From NCBI GenBank assembly GCA_003550305.1, contig QKYT01000026.1, forward strand, positions 316,863 to 380,862: a stretch of DNA of 64,000 nucleotides, read 5' to 3'. A program made the translations under genes and the position numbers. The notes under the pieces were generated by a model, which saw only the letters and a program-made list of their open reading frames with translations, had not been told where the DNA came from and made no database searches. Below are positions 1 through 11,800 of this stretch, piece by piece. Origin of the DNA: Glomus cerebriforme (lineage: Eukaryota; Glomeromycota; Glomeromycetes; Glomerales; Glomeraceae). Every line of letters begins with the position of its first letter. The stretch's first letter is position 1.

Positions 1-2074
1 GTTCTTTTTATTTTTCTTTAGATTTTAGGAAACTGAAGTACAGCTCTGGACTCCCATTTCGAAGGTAATAACTTCAAAATGAATTATTATTATTATTTTT
101 TTATTTATGAACATTTACTAATGTTCTTTTTATTTTTTAAGTTCCAGAAAACCAAAATACGGCTCCGGACTCCCATTTCAAAGGTAAGACTTTGAAAAAA
201 ATTTTTTTGTTTTTTTTATTAAATGAACGTTTACTAACGTTCTTTTTGTTTTTCTTTAGGTTCCAGAAAACCAAATTATGGCTCCAGACTCCCATTTTGA
301 AGGTAATAACTTTGAAAATTTTTTCTCTGTTTTTTTTTTATTAAATGAACATTTACTAATATTCTTTTTATTTTTTAGGTTCTAGGAAACTGAAATACGG
401 CTCTGGACTTCCATTTCAAAGGTAAAACTTCAAAAATTTTTGTTTATTTTTTTTATCAAATGAACGTTTACTAACGTTCTTTCTTTTGTAGATTCAGATC
501 TTTGAGTATGGGACTTCAAAATAGGTTCGTAATGAAGAGGAAGGGGTATTAAATGAACATTTACTAACATTCTTTCTTTTATAAGTTCAGATCTTTGGGT
601 ATGAGACTTCAAAATAGGTTCGTAGTGAAGGGTGAGGGTATTAAAAGAAATGTTACTAATATAACGTTCTTTCTTTTGTAGATTCAGATCTTTGAGTATG
701 AGACTTCGAAATAGGTTCATAGTGAAGGAGAGAGGTATTAAAAGAAACATTACTAATGTAACGTTCTTTTTTTCTTGTAAATTCAGATTCGACTAGAATT
801 TTGAAATAGGTTTGTAGTGAAGGGGGAAGGTATTAAAAGAAATGTTACTAATATAATGTTCTTTCTTTTGTAGGTTCAGGTTTTCGGGTATGAGACTTCA
901 AAATAGATTCATAATGAAGGGAAAGGGATATTAAAAGAAACATTACTAATGTAATATTCTTTTTTTCTTATAGATTCAGGTCTTCGGGTATGAGACTTCA
1001 AAATAGGTTCGTAGTGAAGGGAAAGGGATATTAAAAGAAACATTACTAATATAACATTTTTTCTTTTGTAGGTTCAGATCTTTGGATATGAGACTTCGAA
1101 ATAGGTTCGTAGTAAAGGGGAAGGGGTATTAAAAAACGTTACTAATGTAACATTCTTTTTTTCTTATAGGTTTAGATTCAACTTGGACTTCGAAGATTAG
1201 GACTTCAGTTTCAGGATTTGACCTGAACTTCAAAGGTTTGTATTGGGGGAGATAGATAGATTTTTTTTGTTAGAGAAATGTTACTAACATAATGTTTCTT
1301 TCTTTTTTGTAGGACTTCAGCTTTGGGATTTAACCTGAACTTCAAAGGTTTATATTGGGAGTTATAATTTTTTTTATTAAAGAAATGTTATTAACGTAAT
1401 GTTTCTTACTTTTTTGTAGGACTTCAGCTTCAAATTTGACCTGGACTTCGAAGGTTTATATCAGAAGAGATATAATTTTTTTTATTAAAGAAACGGTACT
1501 AACGTAATGTTTCTTTATTTTTTTGTAGGACTTTAGCTTCTGATTTGACCTAAATGTTAAAGGTTTGTATCAAGAAATTATATTTTTTTTATTAAAAAAA
1601 CATTACTAACATAACATTTCTTTTTTTTGTAGGATTTTAGCTTCTGATTTGACCTGAATTTTAAAGGTTTGTATCGGGGAGTTATAATTTTTTTTTATTA
1701 AAGAAACGTTACTAACATAACATTTCTTATTTTTTTGTAGAACTTCAGCTTCGAATTCAACCTGTACTTTAAAGGTTTGTATCGGAAGAGATATAATATT
1801 TTTTTATTAAAAAACATTACTAACATAACATTTCTTTCTTTTTTGTAGAACTTCGCCTTCAGATTCGACTTCTTAGACTTCAAAATTGAAGGTTTATTAG
1901 GTTATTTACTTTGTTTTTTTAATAAAACGTTTTACTAATGTTTCTTTTCTTTTTTTTTATAGGTTCTTCCAGACGTGAGTATATGGGATTTCAATGAAAT
2001 TATCTTAGTTGTTTGTTAGAATCGAACCAACTGGAACTATGTTCAAACCATTAACAACATATAAAGAATAGGAA
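1..2074 (+). repeat. Tandem array A of splice-signal-like units, three unit classes
   Basis: A tandem array of roughly 18 degenerate units, cut by the left window edge. Three classes follow each other. Class I (to about 480) repeats every ~119 bp. Class II (about 480-1180) repeats every ~92-98 bp and carries a GTTCAGATCTTTGGGTATGA-like core. Class III (about 1180-1960) repeats every ~108 bp and carries a GGACTTCAGCTTC-like core. Every unit has a TACTAAC/T box, then a T-rich tract and a TAG or TTTAG, in the order expected of an intron 3' end. In class I, AAG|GTAATA, GTAAGA or GTGAGA follows 42-43 nt later, as an exon end would (for example 260-302). The box lies in an inverted repeat such as GAACGTTTACTAACGTTC at 225-242. 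I see no lasting reading frame across units. Class I cores of 43 nt would shift frame at each unit. Confidence 0.85.
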
Positions 2075-3789
2075 CTTAGTTTTTTTTGTATTTAATAATA
2101 AGTAAATTAGTTTTTAATTTNTAAATATATTTGACTGTAATTAATAAAATTAATAAAGCATAAATTACATTATACAACTGAAAAGTAAATATATAATAAT
2201 AATAAATAGAAATATAGTAAAAATTTACAAATAAAGTTATTTCAAAGATTTGCTTTGTAAAATTCTGCATAGATTTTTAATACTTAAATAATCTGCGCAG
2301 AAATTATAAATTTTTTTTTTTGAAGTTTGATGGTATGTCCAAAGATCTGTACAGGATTATCATATTGCAAATCTGCACAGATCTGTAGACTAAAAAATTT
2401 TACATAGTATGTAAAATTTTATCATAAAGTTATATTTTAATAATTTTAACAAGACTAAATAGACAAAAAATACTTAAAATAATTATTCAGTATGTATGGA
2501 AATACTTGTATATTAATTTTTATAGAGTTAGCTTAAGTGATTGTAAAGTTATGAATTTTTTTGTAAAAATACTTAAACACATTTTATTTTTTTGTTTTCA
2601 AGCATAATTTGAATACTTTGATCAAAGAAAATGAGAAAGAAAGTTTAAGTAAAGTTGTTCAGCAAGTATGAAAATAATTGCATATTAATTTTTATGAGGC
2701 TAGTTCAGGTGGTTATAGAGTTATGAATTTTTTTGTAATAATATTAAAGATACATTTTTGGAAAAATTTTATATTAATGTAATACTAATAAAATGCAATC
2801 ATTAAATTCAAATAAATTTGTTTGTATTTTTAATTAAAAATATAAAATAAATCAAATAAAATTTATTAAAAACTTTTATAAAAAAAAAAAAACTTTAAAA
2901 TTGTTAATAAAAATAATTATTTATTTTTAGAAAAAATTATAGAAATAAGTAATAAATTCCTTACCTGGGATAAGGAATAAATTTATTCTAAATATAATAT
3001 ATTTATCTAAATAAAATAAATATATCATATAATCAAATTATTTAATTATAAATATTCAAAACTTAAAACACAGTAAATTATAATAAATTTTAACTAACAC
3101 TATTTTATAATTTCTGCTAAATTTTTATAATACAATTTAATTCTACTATTTAGATAATATTTTTAGTATTATTGAAAAATTTATTAATATATATATTTAA
3201 ATAAAAATAACTATAATTAATCACTAGTTATGATAACTAAAACTAGTCCAAAAAATCTTAATTAATTAATAATTGGTTAATTATCTAATTAAAACTTAGC
3301 ATTAAAATTTAACTAAAATTAACATTTATTGAAAATTTATGAAATTTAATTCTAGCTAATATTAAAATTTGATCAGAATTAATTTATTAAAATTCAATTA
3401 ATATAAAATAATCTGTATTTTAATTAGTTAAATTAACTACTGATACTCAATAGACAATAGCTAAAATAAAGATATTTTCTTTAAGAACTTAAAGTGGCCA
3501 AATGCACTGGTATAAAAAAGAATAAGTTATTATTTAAAGGAAAAGTAAAAATTGTGGGTATATTTCATAAAAAATTATTATAAATAATTTAAACCAATAA
3601 AGTTATATATGAAATAAAGATAGAAGCATCTTTATTTAGACTTTTGAAGCTTCCTACTATTCAGAAAAACTTTGAAGTTATGTTTAAAAAATGATCAAAA
3701 AATTACAAAAAAAAGTTGCCGATTTCTAAAATTATTATTAATTATTATAACTAATATTAATATCATATCAATTTTAAATATTATATTAA

Positions 3790-3819
3790 CTAGTTACTAC
3801 CTGTTGCTTTGCAATGGGT
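3790..3819 (-). mobile_element. Helitron-like 3' terminus
   Basis: Read on the minus strand, a hairpin (arms CCCATTGC and GCAACAGG around AAA, one G-T pair) is followed about 7 nt later by CTAG and then T. A short hairpin just upstream of a CTRR-T end is the classical signature of Helitron 3' termini. An exact copy lies at 10588-10617 in the duplicated block. The body would extend to higher coordinates. I see no Rep/helicase coding and could not define the 5' end, so this would be a non-autonomous or truncated copy. Confidence 0.45.
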
Positions 3820-3871
3820 TTTAGTTTAATTCTGGCTAGAATTATGTGTATACATATCAATTTTCTTTTTT

Positions 3872-4094
3872 GAGATATATCTAAAGTAAAGCAGAATTAT
3901 ATAATTTTTGTAAAATTTTTGGCCAGAATTATATCATTAAGAAATTATGCATGTGACAAATAACAAGAATTTTACTTATCAAAAAAATTTTAAGTCCTTA
4001 GGATATTTAGAAAAAATAGAAAATGAAGATATAATGCAGGGGGTGACAGATATATACTATGATCACATGATTCTGCTTCGCTTTAGATGTCCCT
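3872..4094. mobile_element. Decayed MITE, same family as 14758-14989
   Basis: A 223 bp copy of the element at 14758-14989. The left end GAGATATATCTAAAG differs from the GGGGTACGTCTAAAG of the better copy only by G-to-A and C-to-T changes, and the right end reads CTTTAGATGTCCC. Interior landmarks (TTTTGGCC, GAAATTATGCAT, GTGACAGATAT) are shared. It is flanked by T runs, so a target duplication cannot be defined. An identical copy lies at 10670-10892. Confidence 0.75.
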
Positions 4095-4805
4095 TTTTTT
4101 AAAATTTGTGTAATCTTATACTACTGTTTGATCCAATTTTCATAAGAAATAAAATTTTCTTTTTTGGAATTTGTAATATCATATAATCAAGTTACACAAT
4201 TGTAAAGCATTTATTTATACAGTTAATTTAAAGGTAACAGTTACATAATAAATATTTTTAATTAAATAAATAATCACAATATTATGGTATCTTTTATAAA
4301 TATGATATCCGAAATAATGAATTTAATCTTTATTAGAATTAAAGTATAACTTAATAATTTATTTCAGATAATCATTATCTTTCTTTAAATATAATTTAAT
4401 AAGTATCTGATATTTTAAATTGTTGAATAGTATTACTTAAGTTCTTTTTGTTAATTATATTAAGTTAATATACTTATTCTTATTTAAATTGATTAAAACT
4501 TTACTGAATTTTGATATTATTTTAGTAATAAATGAATTCATATTATTTGTCCACCTAATTAAAATATATTATTAAGCAATATATAGCTAATTTTAAACTA
4601 TAATATTTTAACTAATATCATTTTATTTTACATAAAATTCTATTAAAATATTTGTTTTGATAAATTAATTTTAAAAAGTTATATATTATATTAATTATAT
4701 TAAATCTTTTTTAGTAATTAAAAAAAAATATAATATTAAAAATAATAATTTATTTTCATAAACTTATATTATTTAACTAATTATTATTAAAATTTTGCAA
4801 AAATA

Positions 4806-4995
4806 TTTTTTTTTTTTTTAAGACAAGTTAATTGTATTTATTGTATATTATGTCAAAAAGACAAATACATTCTATAAATTACGAGTATATCTTCTAACAG
4901 AAAAGTGTAACTTGTCGTGCCAGATTTTTAGTTTGTAAAGGTGGAAATTGAAATAAATTTCCTTTAGCACAGGTGGCCCTTACGCTTTACCTCAA
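4806..4995 (-). mobile_element. Retroposon-like 3' end with poly(A)
   Basis: On the minus strand this ~190 bp segment is less AT-rich than its surroundings (it contains GGTAAAGCGTAAGGGCCACC) and ends in a 14-A run (T run 4806-4819) after AATAAATA. That is what a LINE or SINE 3' end, or a retroposed transcript end, looks like. The sequence resembles a dispersed Rhizophagus repeat I recall, but I cannot check this. A second copy is at 11604-11793. No RNA polymerase III boxes or reverse transcriptase were recognised. Confidence 0.4.
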
Positions 4996-6584
4996 ATCTG
5001 CTGACAAAAATCATCATTATTTACTATTACTACTGTAATTTTTTTAATATGAATGTTAATTAGAAATAAGATTATTAAGACTTAAATTGATTATAGTAAC
5101 TAAATTTTTAAATATTGTATTATGTTATTTATAATGTTTTCATCATCTTTTATTTTATCTTATTTGATTGTAGATCTATTTTTGCATCTTTGTGATACAA
5201 TATGCATGAACATTATCATAATGCTGCCATTTGAATTTATATCACTAATTTTTTATTTTATAGCATATTATTAAAAATGTTTTAAAATGCTTATAAAAAA
5301 TTAGTCAGCAATATATAAATTATTGATAAGATTTTTGTGACGAAGCTTTAAAAATTTAATATCTCTTTTTATTAAATTTCAACTAATAATATTAGATTAT
5401 ATAATTCAAGTCAGTACAAATCAGTTAATTATATTTAATAGTTTATAATGTTATAACTTTTAAAACTATTATAATTTATATAGACTTTTACTAAACTATA
5501 TTATTTAATTAGTTATATATAGTATTTATTACCTATTACAATCTTCAGTTTTTTTGAATATCTATAATTATAAATTTATTATCATTTAAATTTTATTTAA
5601 TATATATTTGTCCTTTCTGCAATACCCATTATCACATTAGGGAATTTAATATAAAATATCACTAACAAGAGTAATATTTGAATTTATTATCTTTATATTT
5701 AACAGATATTTAAAGTATTATATTAGCTTAACTTTTCTAACTTTTTTTATATAAAAATTCATATAACTGGTTGGATATAGAGTTGAAAATATTAATATCA
5801 TGATGTAGTCAGAAGTTTAAAACTCATTTATAAGATAACTGTTAATCTGTAGTCAGATTATAGGTAGATTTTTGTTTTATATATTATTAATATTAATATT
5901 TTTATGTTAAATTATAGAAAGATATAAAGTAAAAGTATATATAATTATATTATTTTCATTTTTAATATTATCATCTAGATCTTTATTTATTTAATCATTT
6001 TGAATTTGCAAAAGCTAGTTAACTATAAAATTATTTTTGGATAAAAATTAAAAAATTTTATTATTAATAATTATATTATTATAATAATGACTATTGACTT
6101 TTAACTATTATAATGCAAAGCAACTTTAGTGTACTGAATAGTAGATTGATAATATATAATAAGTACTTCTAATAATAATGAATTGCAAGAGAGTTATATT
6201 ATGAACTTTTGTATATCTTGAGAAAAGTTTATGATATTTTCTTTATATTTATATTATTTACTATATAGTTTATATATAAACATTATAATAAAAACTTTTA
6301 TGATCAACATTTCTACAATTTCTGTAAAATCTTAAAATTTGTTAGAAATATCATTTAGATTCACATTATTTTCTACTAAAATTTTATTAAGTATGATTTT
6401 TTCAAAATAGCAATGATAATATTTTCCTTTTATAAGAACTATAAGTAAATAATACTTATTATAAATAGTGCAAAGAATATTTTAAAACATATTTATCTTA
6501 ATGCAAAATTTTGTAAAAGGTTTTGATCAGTCCTACTGAATTTAACAGTGAAAGATTGTTCAAATAAACTAATATTTCTTTTTA

Positions 6585-6775
6585 ATTTTTGCTATGGATT
6601 GGTATTTTTATCTGATTATATTGTGAATTAACATTTTTATTTGACCTTTGTTGCAGATCAGTATTTTTATCAGACTTCTGTTGTGAAATAACATTTCTAT
6701 TTAATTTTTATTGCAGATTAATATTCTCTACTTCTTTACTATAAGTAATATAATTTAACCTTTATTACAGATTTT
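6585..6775. repeat. Short tandem repeat, period about 60 bp
   Basis: Two to three degenerate copies of a ~60 bp unit with the shared pieces TATTTTTATC, GTGAA(A/T)TAACATTT and TTTATTTGACC, each ending in a (T/G)TTGCAG-like motif (6646-6657, 6705-6716). The repeat recurs in the second block at 13383-13573. No function is visible. Confidence 0.5.
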
Positions 6776-7134
6776 GATTTTGACTTTTTTTTTTATTATT
6801 CTTTACTAATGATTTTTCTTATATTAATAGTTTAGATATTTATTGTACTATTTTTTAATTTTCATTTCTATTATTTTTGCTTTTTATAATGATTTTAACT
6901 GCAATGTATTTCTTATTTCTTAAAAATTTCTATTACTCTTTTTTTATATTTTTGAAATATATCAATATTAGATTTATTATTCATTTTTTTTAGTTATTTC
7001 TAAATTTATTTTATTATTTTTATATGATTAAATTTAAATTTTATTTTTAATAAATAAGATAATTTTTATATTAAATTTTTAATTATTATTACTAAGGATA
7101 ATAATGAAATAATATATATATTTGTTATGATGCN

Positions 7135-8872
7135 GTTCTTTTGTATTTTTTTAGNTTTTAGAAGTCAAAATATAAGTTCTGAACTCCCCATTTCGAAGGT
7201 AATAACTTCGAAATTATATCTTTTTTTTTTATTTTTTTTTTTATAAATGAATATTTAATAATGTTCTTTTTTTTTTCTTTAGGTTCCAGAAAACTGAAGT
7301 ATGGCTCTGAACTTCCATTTTAAAAGTAATAACTTCAAAATTATGTCTTTTTTATTATTTTTTTTTTATTAAATGAACATTTACTAACATTCTTTTTTAT
7401 TTTTCTTTAGTTTCAGAAAACTGAAGTACGGCTCCGGATTCTTATTTCGAAGGTGAGACTTCAAATTTTTTTTTTTGTTTTTTTTTATTAAATGAACGTT
7501 TACTAACATTCTTTTTGTTTTCCTTTAGATTCCAGCAAAAAACTGAAGTACAGCTCTAGACTTCCATTTCGAAGGTAATAACTTTGAAATGAATTATTTA
7601 TTTGTTTTTTTTATTTATGAATGTTTACTAATGTTCTTTTGTATTTTTTTAAGTTTGGAAGTCAAAATATAAGTTCTGAACTCTCCATTTCGAAGATAAT
7701 AACTTCAAAATGAATTATTATTTTTTTTTATTTATAAATGTTTACTAACATTCTTTTTATTTCTTTAGATTTTAGGAAACTGAAATACAGCTTCAGACTC
7801 CCATTTTAAAGGTGAGACTTTAAAAATTTTTTTTTTTGTTTTTATTTATGAATGTTCTTTTTTATTTTTTAGGTTCCAGGAAACTGAAGTACAGCTCCCG
7901 ACTTCCATTTCAAAGGTAAGATTTTGAAAATTTTTTTTTGTTTTTTATTATTAAATGAACGTTTACTAACATTCTTTTTTATTTTTCTTTAGTTTCAGGA
8001 AACTGAAGTACGGCTCTGAACTTCCATTTTGAAGGTGAGACTTCAAAAATTTTTTTTTTATTTTTATTTATGAATGTTTACTAACGTTTTTTCTTTTGTA
8101 GATTTGGGTCTTCAGGTATGGAACTTCGAAATAGGTTTGTAATAAAGGGAGGGGTATATTTACTAATGTTCTTTCTTTTGTAGGTTCGGGTCTTTGGGTA
8201 TGGAACTTCGAAATAGGTTCATAGTGAAGGGTGAGGGGTATTAAATAAATGTTTACTAATGTTCTTTCTTTTGTAGGTTTGGATCTTCAGGTATAGAACT
8301 TCAAAGATTAGGACTTCAGCTTCAGAATTTGACTTGAACTTCAAAGGTTTGTATTGGAGGAGATAGATAGATTTTTTTTTGTTAGAGAAACATTACTAAC
8401 ATAATGTTTCTTTCTTTTTTGTAGGACTTCAGCTTTAGATTCAACCTGGACTTTGAAGATTTGTATTGGGAAAGATAGATATAGGTTTTTTTTATTAAAG
8501 AAATGTTACTAATATAACGTTTCTTTCTTTTTTGTAGGACTTCGGCTTCAGATTCAACCTGGACTTCAAAGGTTTGTATCAGGAGAGATAATTTTTTTTT
8601 ATTAAAGAAACGTTACTAACGTAATGTTTCTTTCTTTTTTATAGGACTTTGGCTTTGGATTCGACTTCTTGAACTTCAAAATTGAAGGTTTGTTAGGGTT
8701 ATCTACTTTATTTTTTTTAATAAAATGTTTTACTAACGTTTCTTTTCTTTTCTTTTATAGGTTCTTCTGAGTATGAGTATATGGGATTTCAATGAAAATA
8801 TCTTAGTTGTTTGTTGGAATCNAACNAACTNGAACTATGTCNAAANNATTAANAACATNTAAAGAATAGGAA
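7135..8872 (+). repeat. Tandem array B, same three-class order as array A
   Basis: About 13 units with the same composition and class order as array A: class I (about 7136-8090), class II (about 8090-8290), class III (about 8290-8760). A terminal segment GGTTCTTCTGAGTATGAGTA then leads into the AT-rich block. Units carry TACTAAC/T plus a pyrimidine tract plus TAG, and donor-like AAG|GTAATA or GTGAGA. The inverted repeat around the box is clear at 8607-8630 (arms GAAACGTTA and TAATGTTTC). Ambiguous bases occur at 7134, 7155 and repeatedly at 8822-8858, the last exactly where arrays A and B pass into the block. Confidence 0.85.
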
Positions 8873-11800
8873 TTTAGTTTTTTTTGTATTTAATAATAAG
8901 TAAATTAGTTTTTAATTTGTAAATATATTTGACTGTAATTAATAAAATTAATAAAGCATAAATTACATTATACAACTGAAAAGTAAATATATAATAATAA
9001 TAAATAGAAATATAGTAAAAATTTACAAATAAAGTTATTTCAAAGATTTGCTTTGTAAAATTCTGCATAGATTTTTAATACTTAAATAATCTGCGCAGAA
9101 ATTATAAATTTTTTTTTTTGAAGTTTGATGGTATGTCCAAAGATCTGTACAGGATTATCATATTGCAAATCTGCACAGATCTGTAGACTAAAAAATTTTA
9201 CATAGTATGTAAAATTTTATCATAAAGTTATATTTTAATAATTTTAACAAGACTAAATAGACAAAAAATACTTAAAATAATTATTCAGTATGTATGGAAA
9301 TACTTGTATATTAATTTTTATAGAGTTAGCTTAAGTGATTGTAAAGTTATGAATTTTTTTGTAAAAATACTTAAACACATTTTATTTTTTTGTTTTCAAG
9401 CATAATTTGAATACTTTGATCAAAGAAAATGAGAAAGAAAGTTTAAGTAAAGTTGTTCAGCAAGTATGAAAATAATTGCATATTAATTTTTATGAGGCTA
9501 GTTCAGGTGGTTATAGAGTTATGAATTTTTTTGTAATAATATTAAAGATACATTTTTGGAAAAATTTTATATTAATGTAATACTAATAAAATGCAATCAT
9601 TAAATTCAAATAAATTTGTTTGTATTTTTAATTAAAAATATAAAATAAATCAAATAAAATTTATTAAAAACTTTTATAAAAAAAAAAAAACTTTAAAATT
9701 GTTAATAAAAATAATTATTTATTTTTAGAAAAAATTATAGAAATAAGTAATAAATTCCTTACCTGGGATAAGGAATAAATTTATTCTAAATATAATATAT
9801 TTATCTAAATAAAATAAATATATCATATAATCAAATTATTTAATTATAAATATTCAAAACTTAAAACACAGTAAATTATAATAAATTTTAACTAACACTA
9901 TTTTATAATTTCTGCTAAATTTTTATAATACAATTTAATTCTACTATTTAGATAATATTTTTAGTATTATTGAAAAATTTATTAATATATATATTTAAAT
10001 AAAAATAACTATAATTAATCACTAGTTATGATAACTAAAACTAGTCCAAAAAATCTTAATTAATTAATAATTGGTTAATTATCTAATTAAAACTTAGCAT
10101 TAAAATTTAACTAAAATTAACATTTATTGAAAATTTATGAAATTTAATTCTAGCTAATATTAAAATTTGATCAGAATTAATTTATTAAAATTCAATTAAT
10201 ATAAAATAATCTGTATTTTAATTAGTTAAATTAACTACTGATACTCAATAGACAATAGCTAAAATAAAGATATTTTCTTTAAGAACTTAAAGTGGCCAAA
10301 TGCACTGGTATAAAAAAGAATAAGTTATTATTTAAAGGAAAAGTAAAAATTGTGGGTATATTTCATAAAAAATTATTATAAATAATTTAAACCAATAAAG
10401 TTATATATGAAATAAAGATAGAAGCATCTTTATTTAGACTTTTGAAGCTTCCTACTATTCAGAAAAACTTTGAAGTTATGTTTAAAAAATGATCAAAAAA
10501 TTACAAAAAAAAGTTGCCGATTTCTAAAATTATTATTAATTATTATAACTAATATTAATATCATATCAATTTTAAATATTATATTAACTAGTTACTACCT
10601 GTTGCTTTGCAATGGGTTTTAGTTTAATTCTGGCTAGAATTATGTGTATACATATCAATTTTCTTTTTTGAGATATATCTAAAGTAAAGCAGAATTATAT
10701 AATTTTTGTAAAATTTTTGGCCAGAATTATATCATTAAGAAATTATGCATGTGACAAATAACAAGAATTTTACTTATCAAAAAAATTTTAAGTCCTTAGG
10801 ATATTTAGAAAAAATAGAAAATGAAGATATAATGCAGGGGGTGACAGATATATACTATGATCACATGATTCTGCTTCGCTTTAGATGTCCCTTTTTTTAA
10901 AATTTGTGTAATCTTATACTACTGTTTGATCCAATTTTCATAAGAAATAAAATTTTCTTTTTTGGAATTTGTAATATCATATAATCAAGTTACACAATTG
11001 TAAAGCATTTATTTATACAGTTAATTTAAAGGTAACAGTTACATAATAAATATTTTTAATTAAATAAATAATCACAATATTATGGTATCTTTTATAAATA
11101 TGATATCCGAAATAATGAATTTAATCTTTATTAGAATTAAAGTATAACTTAATAATTTATTTCAGATAATCATTATCTTTCTTTAAATATAATTTAATAA
11201 GTATCTGATATTTTAAATTGTTGAATAGTATTACTTAAGTTCTTTTTGTTAATTATATTAAGTTAATATACTTATTCTTATTTAAATTGATTAAAACTTT
11301 ACTGAATTTTGATATTATTTTAGTAATAAATGAATTCATATTATTTGTCCACCTAATTAAAATATATTATTAAGCAATATATAGCTAATTTTAAACTATA
11401 ATATTTTAACTAATATCATTTTATTTTACATAAAATTCTATTAAAATATTTGTTTTGATAAATTAATTTTAAAAAGTTATATATTATATTAATTATATTA
11501 AATCTTTTTTAGTAATTAAAAAAAAATATAATATTAAAAATAATAATTTATTTTCATAAACTTATATTATTTAACTAATTATTATTAAAATTTTGCAAAA
11601 ATATTTTTTTTTTTTTTAAGACAAGTTAATTGTATTTATTGTATATTATGTCAAAAAGACAAATACATTCTATAAATTACGAGTATATCTTCTAACAGAA
11701 AAGTGTAACTTGTCGTGCCAGATTTTTAGTTTGTAAAGGTGGAAATTGAAATAAATTTCCTTTAGCACAGGTGGCCCTTACGCTTTACCTCAAATCTGCT

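Larger units (their letters stand above)
2075..7136. repeat. AT-rich 5 kb block, copy 1 of a duplication
   Basis: A non-coding, extremely AT-rich block that recurs at 8873-13934 at a constant offset of 6798 bp. Wherever I compared the lines the copies are identical apart from ambiguous bases (N at 2121 against G at 8919, N at 7134 against A at 13932). The left edge is where array A ends (C at 2073 against T at 8871); the right edge is where array B begins. The block holds decayed elements annotated separately: a Helitron-like terminus, a C-to-T decayed MITE, a retroposon-like 3' end and a short 60 bp repeat. The 64-residue minus-strand ORF at 2076-2270 has no coding character. Confidence 0.9.

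Noticed and set aside
430..750. Minus-strand ORF of 106 residues in array A with an internal repeat
   Set aside because: The repeated peptide simply reflects the DNA tandem repeat; the frame is open in only a few units.
1..2074. Reading the array as a protein-coding microexon gene
   Set aside because: Class I cores of 43 nt shift frame at each unit and one of the frames hits TGA at once, so a long product is unlikely; kept only as a possible non-coding spliced transcript.
2076..2270. 64-residue minus-strand ORF, repeated at 8874-9068
   Set aside because: It is identical in both copies only because the whole 5 kb block is duplicated; composition is Ile/Tyr/Phe/Leu-rich as any AT-rich frame gives, and no promoter or splice context exists.
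1..8872. CRISPR array
   Set aside because: Repeats are degenerate, contiguous and without unique spacers of constant length, and the context is a eukaryotic genome.
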